Shown: positions 36,710 to 48,900 of the stretch, piece by piece
How the letters are laid out: every line of letters starts with the position of its first letter
Numbering within the stretch: position 1 is the stretch's first letter
From: Larimichthys crocea
Taxonomy: Eukaryota; Chordata; Actinopteri; Sciaenidae
DNA length: 64,000 bases
Assembly: GCF_000972845.2 (NCBI RefSeq)
Contig: NC_040033.1
Span: 920,344-984,343, forward strand
Reading direction: 5' to 3'
The notes under the pieces: model-generated
Database searches by the model: none
Seen by the model: only the letters and a program-made list of their open reading frames with translations
Told to the model about the DNA's origin: nothing
Program-made: the position numbers and the translations under genes

Positions 36710-39700
36710 CTATTGGGAGAAGAACATCATGATCTTATGTATTCACTCCGACATTTAAACAAACACAGCGATGGCAGAGCAGAGAAGAGGAGGTACAAGA
36801 GGACGTTTAGATTAATTGCAGGCTACAGGGAACTGTTTGCAGGTTTTTTTTTTTATGTCAAAAGATTTCAATACTCTTTAAGTTTAACTTATATCTCTGT
36901 TTCATCTATTATAATTACTATAATTTAACTTATATCTCTGTTTCATCTATTATAATTACTATAATTCACATAATTAACAAAACAAACAATAGATGCAGGA
37001 TATAACTACACCTAAAGCATCAGTCCACTTCGTGTTCTGTACAAAATATATAAAAACATTATAGGCCAAAGTGGAATATGTATTAACATGGACTTAAAGG
37101 GGAATTCCAGGAATTTAGTATTAGACCTATAACCCTTTTAAAAAAAGAACAAAATCCGACACAAACACAGACTCTGTCTGTAAAAATATGTAGAGTGCCT
37201 CTTTAAACCAAAAACACTATGCACGCACTTTTAGTTCACCGTTTTAGTTCAGGGCTTTATGAAACATTTATTTACTTTTGTTTGTCGTATTTAGTGAGAA
37301 AATGTAACAAAGTAGAAAACAACAGCAGAGATGAGAGATCCAGAACCAAAACCATGAAGTGCACAAGTCAAAGGGGATATTCGTATGCATCTATGATTTT
37401 TCATAGATAGTCTCCAAAACACATGAATAGAATTATCCCAACAGCTTTCAGGTTTTCTTCGGGGGCTGACAGAATGTTCTAAGTCAAGAGCAATTATCTT
37501 CAATATTTAATAGTGACAAAAGGTGATGTTCTGCTGGAAATGTTTACACTGTTGTAATAGCTTTCTAGCAACACTGTTATCAAACTCCAAGCAGTCTGCG
37601 GAATACAAAAATGAGCTCAGCTCTCATGAGTTCAAGCACTAAATGAGCATTGACTGTGCATTCCCTAATTTATCTCCTAATGACCTATTTACACCTTTAA
37701 TCCGGCACTCTCCTGAGTAATACGGCCTAAGTTGGCAATTTTCAATTGACATGAGAGATGGTAAATGGTATATGGGTATTTATGCCAGGTTTATTGGAAA
37801 TAATGAACTTTTTTTTTTTAGCTTGAATTGCTTACAAGTGCACCCAGCACCCTCAGTAGGAATGTTGTCATGATTTATTAAACACTCAGGCTCATAATAG
37901 CATGAAGGTTTTTCAGGCAGAGCGTTTCAGTAAGATTTGTTAAGCATTCGCTCTGTCAAAGAAAAATCCGCTGAGAGACACTTTAATTCTGCTAATTACG
38001 GCTACTGGTGTTACATTTTGTGCATATTTGGGGGTTTATGTTCTCATTCCTACAGATACTAGACAAAAGTACATCATAGAACAATTATTTTTGTGAGCAA
38101 AAAAATGTTTTCTTTTCTTCAGGAAATATCCAGTTTTCTTATCAGACCTCCAGAGTCATATCACAACAACTGCCCTAAGTGTATATTTCTACTTCTGTTT
38201 TTTTCTCTGGCATTCTGGGCAAAGTGAGAAATCTAAATTAAAACCCAGTGCTTGTAGGTACGTCCAGAAATATGTATTTTTTTCCACTGCAATCGCCTCG
38301 GACTGCAGCGAGCATCAACAACTAAAGGCTGACTAAAAGTCTTCAGTATTGCAGCCTAGTTAGGTGCAAACACAAAAGTGTGGCATGGATACAAAACTTT
38401 TTAAAAAGGTGCAGCATTAAAGAGATATTACGGTTTGTCATCTGTACAGTGGTCAAACTCTTGCTTATTAGGCTGAGCGCTACATTTTCAGACTTGGTTG
38501 TCAAATTATAGTTCTATCAAGATTAGTCTTACAGAGAGGTCCAACACACTTTCTAAAGTCTAAGCAGCCCTGTGCATTAAACAAGATGACTGGCTGATCT
38601 AACTCTCAGTTAGGAGGTAAACACAATACAGTCGTGTTTGAACAGGCCTGGAAAAAAAGCCTGCATGTTTTCTTATGCACAGCCTGGAGAAGCATATTTA
38701 AGACTTAGTAGGAACCTCTTTGTTCAGTCGTCTTGCACTGAGCGGGAAAATGTTGCTGCTGTATGTTAACATGCCAACATTCGTATGGTAGCATGCTGGG
38801 TTGACATTAGTAGTATTAGTTGTAGAGGTTTCCCGTTATGAACTAAAGTGCTGCACAAATGTGAACTCGGTGGTACTAGTTAAGAAGTACATAAGTGATT
38901 GGGGTTTTTCTATTTGTGTTCATTGTGCCCTGATCACAACTGCACAAAAGTGTAGCGTGCACATAACATTAACAACGTAACTAAATGCAGCTTTTCCAGG
39001 CGTTTTATTGTCATCTATTTAAAACTCACGGCTTCGATGCAGTTTATTTGGAAGCGGCGGGTAAACACAATTGTTCCTGATTATGGTAATGTGTAAGAGC
39101 AACCAGAGGTAATGAGCCATCGAGACTGTTTGGGTATTCAGATGTCCAAGACCAACATTTGATATGTCACTTCATTAACATGTTTATTTCACTGCATGCA
39201 TGGACAGACTTCTGATGATCAAAGAGAGCCAAATACTGATCCCTGTTGCATTCTGATGAAAACAATCGCACAGTCATTTTGCTTTTCTCTGGGTTCAAGT
39301 GGATGCCATCGAAATACTTCCCGCTGCCTTCCTCTTTATGCGGCGAACATTGGGAGTGATACAGGTATCCCGCAAGGAGAGCCAGGAAACTCTTTCATAT
39401 GTAGATTACCTTCTTGTTTACTACAAATCTTATTCTGAAATGAATCAAAGAGTGTCTGCCTCCCATTTGAAATTGTACATCAGTGATCAAGAAGCGCAGA
39501 GCTCAACCCTTCAAAATAAGGAGGACAGTAACATGGTCATAAGTCCTTGAATAATCCTGTTTAGAAAAGCCCTGCGGCCGATGACTTTAAACTATTATCC
39601 TATAACCAATGAATGATTTTTTTTCTTACTGACATATCAGCAATAGTTGATGTCATGAGAAGTTCCAAGTTTACAGGTAGTCCATCAATTATGTCAAGGC

Positions 39701-40703
39701 TATAGAGGGAATTCAAAACAAGCTGTGGAGAGCTGCTTGATGTAACGTCATGAAACGAGGTACCTGTGTAGAGCAGAAACCTACGATTAGTCCACTGCCC
39801 AAGGGTAGTATCTATTTTTTTTTTTCCAACAGTACACAAGCATGTGTTTAGAGCGCATACAAATGTTTCGCCTTAGGAAAAATTTAACCATCTACCTGAT
39901 GATGCCAAAAAATGAGAAAGATTCGCTATGCATACAGCTGATCAAACAACAGGCTGTTCAACAGATTTCAAGTCAACATTAAACTCTGCACCATCTGAGA
40001 AACCAGCGTATCTGATAATATGCAACCACACAAAGTGTCAAGTCATAGCTTTAAATGTGTATCTATAAAAGGTACAATTACATGGGCAGAGAAACGGCAT
40101 GCAAATTGGAGTCTGAGTTAGACAAACATTTCTTGGAGGCAGAAATAATCTTATTAGTTGACTTAAACCTCAGCAGGCAAATCCAAAGCACCTCATAAAC
40201 ATCTGAGTGGTGAACCCGAATGCCAAATGAATAAATGAGTAAGCTATTACTGATGAAGCTGTGACCAGTTTGGCAAACATGGACTGACTCATTATCAAAA
40301 TTCTTGCATGGCAAACATATGCTTTACTAACTAGGCTAATCCGAGCAGATATGGTAACCAGGCTTTTTAGAATTTTTTCGAAAATCCATCTGGCGATGAC
40401 TGGGGTGTTTCTAAAAAAAGGTTTTTGGCAACCAATTAGTTGACAAAATGACAGAGTAACATTGGCTGCCGGTCACATCTGAAAGAGTGCTCAGCCTTAA
40501 AATAAGCCTCGTAATATTTAGCAACCTCCTCTTACCCCCTTCGCAGTGTGCAAGTCTCCCATTTCTTAACAAGAAAAGCTAGATCTTCAGTGCTATCCAA
40601 TGATTCACATCTAATAGGACAGTATGCCTGCAGAGCTCCTCTCCCTCTCGATATTTGTAATCATTGCTGCAGACTGTGCAGTATATGTACATAGATGACT
40701 TAC
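36710..40703 (-). other. cdh7 intron, 4.0 kb
   Basis: The intron inside EC4. It contains the 41-bp tandem duplication at 36883-36964 and, near 37095-37205, a short AT-rich segment flanked by TTAAAGGGGAATTCC and CCTCTTTAA that could be a small MITE. No exon is seen. Confidence 0.7.
36883..36964. repeat. perfect 2 x 41-bp tandem duplication
   Basis: The unit beginning TTTAACTTATATCTCTG occurs at 36883-36923 and 36924-36964, identical. It sits in the intron about 170 bp before the EC4 exon acceptor. Confidence 0.95.
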
Positions 40704-40957
40704 CTGACAGGACTGTTCCTGCTGTCAGGATCTCGAGCCGTTACAGCGCCCACCTCTGTGCCACCCGGTGCGTTCTCGTACACATCCATGATATAATGAT
40801 CTATAGAAAAGACAGGGGCTTCGTCCACATCCCCAACTGTGATTTTAAGCGTGGCAGTGTCTTTGAAGGAACCGAGATAGGAAAAACGAGGATCCACATG
40901 TGTATTCACCCCCTCGATGTGGAGGGTGTAGGTCTTCTTTCTCTCGTAGTTCAGAGG
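40704..40957 (-). CDS. cdh7: cdh7 coding exon: EC3 end to early EC4
   Basis: A 254-bp exon, phase 0 to phase 2, with acceptor TTTCCCCAACAG and donor GTAAGT. It encodes joined residues 258-341, PLNYERKKTYTLHIEG to SRNSPV. It contains the EC3-EC4 linker GDVDEAPVF, which has DVDE in place of DxNDN as usual in type II cadherins. It then has the EC4 start VYENAPGGTEVG and the DPDS calcium loop. The final AG plus G of the next exon makes an Arg codon. Confidence 0.94.
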
Positions 40958-41584
40958 CTGTTGGGGAAATGGCACCATAGGGGAAAACGTCATTAGCACT
41001 CTAGAACAAAGTGGCTGCATTTATTTTGGATGGATGGAAAGACAAGAAAAATGTCAGTTTGAGAAACTGGACAAATTAAATAAGCAGATGTTTTATGTTT
41101 TTGTCATAATTGTTAGGAGTAGGACTTCTTTCTGTTAGCTGAACAATGTTAGAACAAAACAAAGAGATGTAATAAATTAGGTATCTGAGAGATGTCGGTG
41201 TTTAGAAGAAATACAATTTCAGTGCATGACTTTTCAGCTACATGTAGACATTTGGAATCTTGTCAGTTTTTACTCCGACCAAATGAATTTCAGTTAAATT
41301 CAACACCCATATTTTTAACTTCCTACCACGTTCGCTGTAACAATATGTTCTGAATAATTTGGACCTCTTTGGAGCAGTGTACATCGGCTGCTTTACTAAA
41401 ACCAGCCTCTGCAGATGGCAGTTCTGTATGCATGCCTGCCCTCATATGTTTTTACAGCGACACTGGTCAAAGCTCTTTAAAGTTCACTTTTAAGTCCGAT
41501 CAAAAGCCTGGCAGACGTAGCTATTTCCTCATACAAGTGTCTCGGATGGATTGCATTTCTGTCTTGTAAACAGCATTAGCTTAC
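40958..41584 (-). other. cdh7 intron, 0.6 kb
   Basis: The shortest intron of the gene, inside EC3. Nothing is seen in it beyond splice signals. Confidence 0.75.
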
Positions 41585-41772
41585 CTTTTTAAGGCTGATG
41601 ATGCCCTCTCTTGTGTCTCTGTCCATGGATATGGAGAACATAGTGGCCCCTTCCGAGTTAATGATGCTGTACTTGATGTCTGCATTGATGCCGAGGTCCT
41701 CATCATTGGCTTTGATCTTCCCGACCGGTTTCCCCACTTGAGCCGATTCAGGGACGTACAGTTGGTAATTTT
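41585..41772 (-). CDS. cdh7: cdh7 coding exon: EC3, first part
   Basis: A 188-bp exon, phase 1 to phase 0, with acceptor GATCCACAG and donor GTAAGC. It encodes joined residues 195-257, KNYQLYVPESAQ to GIISLKK. The run YVPESAQVGKPVGKIKA followed by NDEDLGINADIKYS is the EC3 start with its DxD-type calcium loop. The LKK ending joins in frame to PLNYE of the next exon, a conserved type II junction. Confidence 0.94.
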
Positions 41773-42909
41773 CTGTGGATCAACATTGATGTGCACCCGT
41801 TTAGAGACAGCAAATAAAAAATTAAATAAAAAAAAGACATGATCTGCCTCACATCACTGTCTGAATGTTTCCCTAAAAAAAGTCTTAGCTGTTCAATTGG
41901 ATTATGCCGCCATTTGTTCCTGAGGGAATATCATTAAAAGTACTCTGCAGTGCTTCAATTGACATTAAATACTAAACTGTGGTTGATAGCGTTGCAACGG
42001 CACGGATCAAACTCTAAGGCAGATGATTATTCACAGAATGTTGATGGTTTTGAAATAGCTTGTCACTGCAGCACAAGATGGAAAACTCAGCCGTGGGGGG
42101 ATTGTGTTTGATGAGGCACTTTCAAAGACAAAGAATTACAACTTTATCATTACTTAAATTCATCATCAAAATGGGGGGAAAAAACGCTGCAAAACAGTGT
42201 TTTGATTAATGCCAGTCTAATTTAGCTAATTATTGAACATTGAACTGCAATATTAGTCACACAATAATGAAGTATAATGCATCACAGTGAGGTTCAGAGC
42301 AGGTCTATGACAGGAAGCATCAATAATTAAAATAAAATCCATGATTTGCTCTCCTAAGATTGATATATTTGTCTGCAAATACTTGAAACGCTGTTATTCC
42401 AACACACTGGAAAAGCATCATTTGCCTGGGTTTCATGGGCAAATGCATAAAAAGATTTTTCTCTGCTATGTAAATGATTTTAAAAATAGCACCTTTCCAA
42501 CAGTCATATTTGTACTTCCCCAAGAAAAATATAGTACAGAACTCTTTTTCTGGATGCATTTCAGTTAATGCAACCGCCTCAGGCGTCTGTAAGGGGAGGT
42601 CTTCTGCTCAAGGCCAAAAACGGAGAACAACTGATTATATTTCCATCCAGAGCTTGGACATTTATTGTAATAGAAGGTGCTGTACAGTTAAGTAGTAGTA
42701 ACTCATTGCCATTACCACTGGTTGTTTTACTAATTAATTGCCCTTCTGGCTAGTTTCCTTGCAAAAAAGCCAAAAGGCAACATTATTTTCAGGGTGAAGA
42801 GTTTTCAATCAGAGAATTTAGCACAATGCACCTTATTCCAACACAAACAGCTGTCTGTTTCTTATATATACTGCACTGAAGCCTTTATTTTGTGTTGTTG
42901 GGTACTTAC
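41773..42909 (-). other. cdh7 intron, 1.1 kb
   Basis: The short intron between the EC2 and EC3 exons. It is AT-rich and holds no repeat or gene that I recognise. Short open frames near 42320-42750 lack any familiar protein pattern. Confidence 0.7.
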
Positions 42910-43077
42910 TTTGGGGAAACTTGGGCGGGTTGTCGTTGATGTCTGTCAGAGTGATGTTGATGGTGGTTGAGCCAGAGAGGCCTCCGACCTGGCCTGCCAT
43001 GTCTTTGGCTTGGATAACAACAGTGTAGTGTTCTCTGGCTTCCCGGTCCATGTTAGCTAAGGCAGTCCTGATGATTC
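42910..43077 (-). CDS. cdh7: cdh7 coding exon: EC2, second part, to the EC2-EC3 linker
   Basis: A 168-bp exon, phase 1 to phase 1, with acceptor CCACGCAG and donor GTAAGT. It encodes joined residues 139-194. It holds NMDREA, the QAKDMAGQ stretch typical of type II EC2, a possible N-glycosylation site N-I-T, and the calcium linker [11 protein letters not shown]. The last base (A) completes a Lys codon with the next exon, giving PQKNYQ across the junction. Confidence 0.94.
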
Positions 43078-44227
43078 CTGCGTGGTTGGAGGACAAGAAA
43101 CCATTTGAGAAATGAAAGAATCAATTTGTGGGTAACGGAAACTTTGAGAATAAATACAACAAGACAACACGACATGGACAGAAACAGAGTTGAGGGGGTG
43201 AAGATAACGGTTTCCTGCCATTGTCCTGATTTTTGTTCTTTCCTACCAAAACTTCTTCAGGTTATGGACTACTCACACCGTAACAACCTTTCCTTTAAAG
43301 ACTAACACCATAAAACCGTGCTTCTTTCATCTTTGATTTTCCGGGTCTCTCACAGTCAAGGTTAGCCTTTCCTCACTTTTCATTATATTTAAAATGACTA
43401 TGCAACCTTGGATAGGGGCAGAATGCAACTTTCTAAGCCACCCACTCGATCACGTTTATTACTACAATAACACAGCAAACACAGCCATGAACTTTCACAA
43501 TGCTAACTCAGTGATATATGACTGCACCTCTTCCCACTATAGAGAAACTGTACGCAGGTAAATTGCTACACAGCATCAAGCCAAAGGCAGAATATTTGCT
43601 TCCAGTGTTGCTGTGCGGTAGGTGATTTACCGAATGTAATAGCCGGGTGTCTTGCACATATATTTGTCTTTTTGTGTGTGTCTCTTTGTGTGAAGTCTTA
43701 ACATGTCTGTTCACACATATTAGTTTTGTGTGCGTGTCTCTATATCTGTTCCAGAGGGTTAATTCGCCACCCTAACTCCCTGAAACCGCATCAACCACAT
43801 GGAGCCTGATTTAATATGTTCCACCAGTTGCGTCAGTGTTCATTGTAAATCTTGCTTTTCCTTCCAGCCAAGACCCTCCGGCAACCATTGAACTCATGTT
43901 GTGGTGAACTTGTGAACCCCTCTGCAATAATACACAACGGTTGATCGGGAGCAGTGAGACCTGGGAGAAAATGGGACTGCGTTGATCATGATGGTAAATG
44001 GAGTTTTCTGTTGTCGCCTCATGTTGTGAGCGGGAATCACAACAGGAGGTGACATTTGATGCGATGTCTTTAGAGAATGAACCAAGGCAGCACTAATATC
44101 ACTGAAGCTCTGTGAAAATGTGTTATCTTCTGATGTTTTTCAGCAAAAGAATTAACAAGAATTTCTACCCATTATTAAGAAGCCAAGAAGTTTGTGGTAA
44201 TTTCATATCCTCATAAGGGATGAACAC

Positions 44228-44277
44228 AATCATCCTCTATGTACATGCATCTGCATGCATGAACACAGAGGATGATT
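44228..44277. repeat. inverted repeat / hairpin, 23-bp arms, 4-nt loop
   Basis: The left arm 44228-44250 (AATCATCCTCTATG...) pairs with the right arm 44255-44277 (...ACAGAGGATGATT) with two mismatches around the loop CTGC. The stem is far longer than expected by chance. It could be a tiny MITE, a replication-slippage product or a hairpin RNA, but no flanking transposon ends are clear. Confidence 0.85.
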
Positions 44278-45016
44278 CTGGATGTATAATGAGATTGAGT
44301 ATAGATTATAATTTAAAATGAAACAGCATTTCTTCCTGCTCCATCTCTGACATGCATGTTCAAAATACAGTTGTTCTATTTCATGCTCGACTCCAACTGT
44401 TTTCATTTTAGTCTTGTAAGAAAAATAAACACAATAAACTTCAATTTGACCCTTTCACAAACACGGTGGGTCAGCGTATGCTTATTTTTTTTGGCAGGCA
44501 AAACATCATTCCCAGCGTACAAGCGTTTCCAGACCCTTTCTGACTGAATTATGTCCAAAAAAACCAAATAAAAGAAGTGTTCTATACTAAATCACATTAT
44601 GCAGGTGCCTTCACAGTCTGTTGTCTGTTGTCAGAAAACTCAAGAGGCAGCTGTTTCAGCAAAAAAAAAAAAGCTTTGAAAACTCACTTCACACCTGCTG
44701 CCCTCTGCCGTATGACAGACTTAAATTTAGTGGCTAGCTGGTCAACTTAGTGGAGCATTTAGCAGCTGAACATCCAGCTTTATTTCTCAGGAGAGGATGG
44801 AAACCTGAAAGATTCTGGACCAAGTAAAACTCTGATGTTGTCGTAAGTTCACCATATTGACCTGGTCTGCCCCCACGTGGACAAGAACGTTTTACATTTG
44901 CAAGAAGATGTGAAACTCCTTGGTCAAAAACATTATTATGTTTAATATTGTGTACAGTATTAAATAACTCAACACCAAATCCACTTACATACCGTGTAGG
45001 TTTTTGTTGTGGTTCA

Positions 45017-45960
45017 TTTTCTTTCTTTTTTTTGTGATTAACAGTTTTTATTTTCATTATTCAACAATACAAAAACACAAATCCCCCCGCCCCCCTGAAC
45101 ACACACCACCAACCATGCTGATCCTTTTCTGGTTACTAACCTCTACCCCTGTGCTCCTTCATGTACAACTTTAACAGCTACCCTAAATACATTGATGAAG
45201 ACATGATGCAAGATAAACCAAAGCAAAAATAGACACAGAAAGTGATTCGAGGGAAAATCAATACGAGAAATAGATAAAGCAAGCTCTGCCTTAATGCAAT
45301 ATTCTGTTAACAGACAACAAGAATAAGTAACAATCACAAAATAAAATACACACAAAAACAAGAAGAAGCACATCTACATATATATTTTTTTTACACAATT
45401 AACTGAAAACTTGCGTCTCTCCACTACATTACCCATACCCTTTTAGGGGCCTCTTAAATAAATTAGGTATTTGCCCCATTTTGCTTCATATAGATCCAGT
45501 CTACCCAGTTGTTTACATGACATTTTTTCGAATGCTGCCACTCGTGCCAACTCCACAGCCCACTCCTGCGGATAGGGTACCCCCTCCGTCTTCCATCCCC
45601 TGACAAGTATTTGTCTACCAATCATAATACTGGTTTGGACAAAGCTTTTAATATGTTTATCCTGTCCTGTCAGGACTGTATGATCACTCAAGACAAATAA
45701 TCTAGGGCTAAATGGAATATGCATCTCCGTAATGTTGTGGTTAATTTTCAAGCTTTCAGTAGTTTTCAATTTCTGTATAAAAAACTGCATTGAACAAAAT
45801 ATTAAAAATGTATATTACACTTCTTAAATCGGATACATCATTAACCGACTCAGATGTTTGACTGAGTAAATTACCATTTAATGCTATTATTCCGTTTGCA
45901 CTGGATTTCAAATTCAAACTTCGACAGCCGGAATAAAAAAATAAAAAAATCATTTTGGAG
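45017..45960 (-). mobile_element. 5'-truncated L1-clade LINE (ORF2 C-terminus and 3' UTR)
   Basis: A 115-residue minus-strand frame at 45443-45790 contains SPRLFVLSDHTVL, IMIGRQILVRGWK, EWAVELARVAAFEKMS and DLYEAKWGKYL. This is the order of the C-terminal segment of fish L1/Tx1-type ORF2. After the stop comes about 400 bp of 3' UTR, then AATAAAAACTG (signal near 45047-45052) and an A-rich tail (45017-45033), the mark of target-primed insertion. A second frame further 5' (to about 45960) may be the same element after a frameshift. The reverse-transcriptase and endonuclease parts are absent, so it is dead. The 5' boundary is approximate. Confidence 0.72.
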
Positions 45961-48900
45961 TTAAATGAATGCAGTTTCATGATTTTCTAATTCCACAAAA
46001 GAGGCAGCTATAGCTTTCTTCTACAATAGGTCATTTCTTTTTCCCTCTTTCTTTCTCCAAGACTCTATAGACAGAACCTAATCCACCCGCCTCAGGCAGA
46101 ATAATCATTAAAAAGTGGGTCAGGGAGCATGGCAGCCGACTGTATTAAGATCCAGGAGGATCTTGGGTTACACATCATCTGTCACACTGAGTTGTAGCTG
46201 AGGTCCCATTGACTTCCTGTGAACCGACTCATCAGCAGTAAATCAACAAAAAGGGGAATTACTTTGTAATTAGCACGACTGAACAGAACGGGCGGAAAAG
46301 TTCTATTAAACTGATGAGATGAGCTGAAGGTGTTGTGCAGGTGTGAGTCAATGCCGTATTATTTTTATAACCCCCGTCACGTAACCTTTAAAACTCTAAA
46401 CTTGACAAGGTGATGAAATTTCTATGAATTAGCTACTGCAACCACAGTTGTGTGGTATGAATAAACTCTCACCTATTGATTCCTCCTGTTCAGATTTCTC
46501 TCGCGGCTGATGCTTCTAGAGCTTCTTCATAAAAAGGACATAATCAGTTCGGTGATTAAAGAAGAGTTTTTCAATGTCCTCAGATTCCTCAGAAACTCTA
46601 CTTGTTGTATACCTCGAGTTAAACTAGACTTAGCCACGTGTTTGTTTGTTTTGCTGTCTATTTTTATGCATAAACTCTGATTCTAATGCTCATATTGTGT
46701 CATTGTGTGTGTTTTACAAAAGAACAGTTGTTCAGTAGGACAGAAAGCTCGACAGACGTGTTGTAGGGCTTTATTCCAAAGAGATATCAAAGCAAATAAA
46801 TTCCGACTGCCAGGTAGATTCCTCTCTGACACTATAAAAAGATATTTTATAATAGCCACACTTTGTTCCCTCTGCACATTTATTCATTTAATTGTCCGAT
46901 ACTCGAATTAGTTCTTGATTTAAAAGTAACAATAGTGGTTAATGTAGTTCCAGTTGAATGATTAGCTAAATTAAACGGGAGTCGACTGACCAACTGTGAG
47001 TTGGTGAAGAATACTTTGTCACTGTCTGCTTAGCATTTGGAAAGCAGAATATATCAGACTGTGTTACGTTTGCAACTCTGAGTTAACTGGATAGATTAAC
47101 TTCATGCTGCCCTCGCTGTTGGAAATGCCAGAACTATTAGTTAAATGCTTATTAAGTCTTTATATTGGAGCTATTAGAATTCTCTGTGGTCTCGAGGATT
47201 GCACAAAAAAAACAATAAAGGATCTAGATAATAAACCAAACACAAGGTTAAAATTGGGCATTTAAATACAAATATATTTATATCTTTATAGTTTGTGACT
47301 GTTTTCACGCTGCTGCTGACTGCTTTATATTTTGAAAGCCTGTAGGTTCCCATTGAGAAGTCTATAAACTGTGCATACATGCAAACCAGAACATTGGCAT
47401 TTTATATTTGCCACCTTGTTCTCTTCAAATGCCAAGTCTCAGCATGGATTTGCTGCTTTTCTTGGATTCAAAACTAATCAAAGTGCTTGCAGCCACTTTC
47501 AGGCAACGACGCAGGCTCTGCAAACTCCACCGGAAGTCCTTTGTTATTAACTTAGAGTCATCGCATTGCTTAACCTGGGGTCCTTGAGACACACAGGCCT
47601 TGGCACTTGCCCACACTTTCCATTAAAACAACACCGAGACAGACGAGCTGACCTTTCAAGTCTCTTATTACCCCTTTACTCATGAAGGCGCATCGCTCCT
47701 GAGCAATATTTCAAAGCGGCGGGTTGAAGAACAATGGGCACAAGTGTGAGCTTTTCATTTTTTAGTTTGGGGAATTCCACAGTCGTCCATGAGAGTGAAG
47801 ATTACGTGCTGTCGATCATTTGTCATGGAAAAAAAACAACAAAACAAACGAGAAGACTCAACAGCGAGACAGATCTGTGACCACCTAGGAATGCGCAGGA
47901 ACACGTTACGTAACTGATGCAGCTACATTACAAACATGCAATCGCTGAACTGCATTCATTCTAAAATGAAATTCTTTAACAATACAGAAAAGGCCACAGG
48001 GGGTATTCTTTGGAAAGTGCAAGTACCTGAAAGGTATGTCAGCGCTTGACATGAAGATTGCACCCCTGAACTGCCTTTCCTGAACATTCCTGAACCGCAA
48101 TACCTCAGATAGTCTCCACTCAATCTCTATGGAGCTCGTCGGTTAATTTAGAAAATAATTGAGAAAGAGCTGACTTCCTTGAACCTCGGCCCATTTGACA
48201 CAGCGAGGTGGTTAGCCTTTTCCTCAACCTCCCCAGTCTATTAGAGTTGATACCATCACACTATCCACCTCTTTGTCTGGCTGGAAACTTCTAAAGGAGG
48301 ACAATCTCCTGGGTGAACAAAAAGGATTATAGGAGATTACTAAAGCGCTCTTCAATCTCCAGCTTCAGGAATCTTGGTTTTTGGCCCATCCAATACGATG
48401 TTATCCCTGTGTGTCTGCACTCCTACAGCATTTCTAGAGAAAAAAGGGTAGATAACAGCAACAAAAGCAGCTATAAAAATCATAGCAGACCTTTTCTGTT
48501 TATATATCGGATCATATACAGTATGTGACTGAGAATAACCGGTCGGACTGTTCAAGATTACATCACGATTGATTGACAAGTGACAGCTTTTTCCTTGATC
48601 TAATCAGTGGTAAGACTTAATCCATGAACCGCAAAAAAAAAAAAAAAAACGTCTTGATCTGTGTCAGCTCCTTCAATAAACTCGAACACTCGCAAATCCC
48701 AGATCAGCAGAGAAATTAGCCTATTTAAGATGCTAAAGGGACTTAGGGCTTCAGCTGTGCCGTGTGTGTTTGCATGAGTGTGTGTCAGCGAGTGCAGATG
48801 TGAGGTGAGGTTGAGGGGGGGGGCATTCGACTATGAGACTCAAGAGGAATAACCTTGATGTCTCTGCAGATAAGTGACAGATGCACAGTAGTGATGGGGA

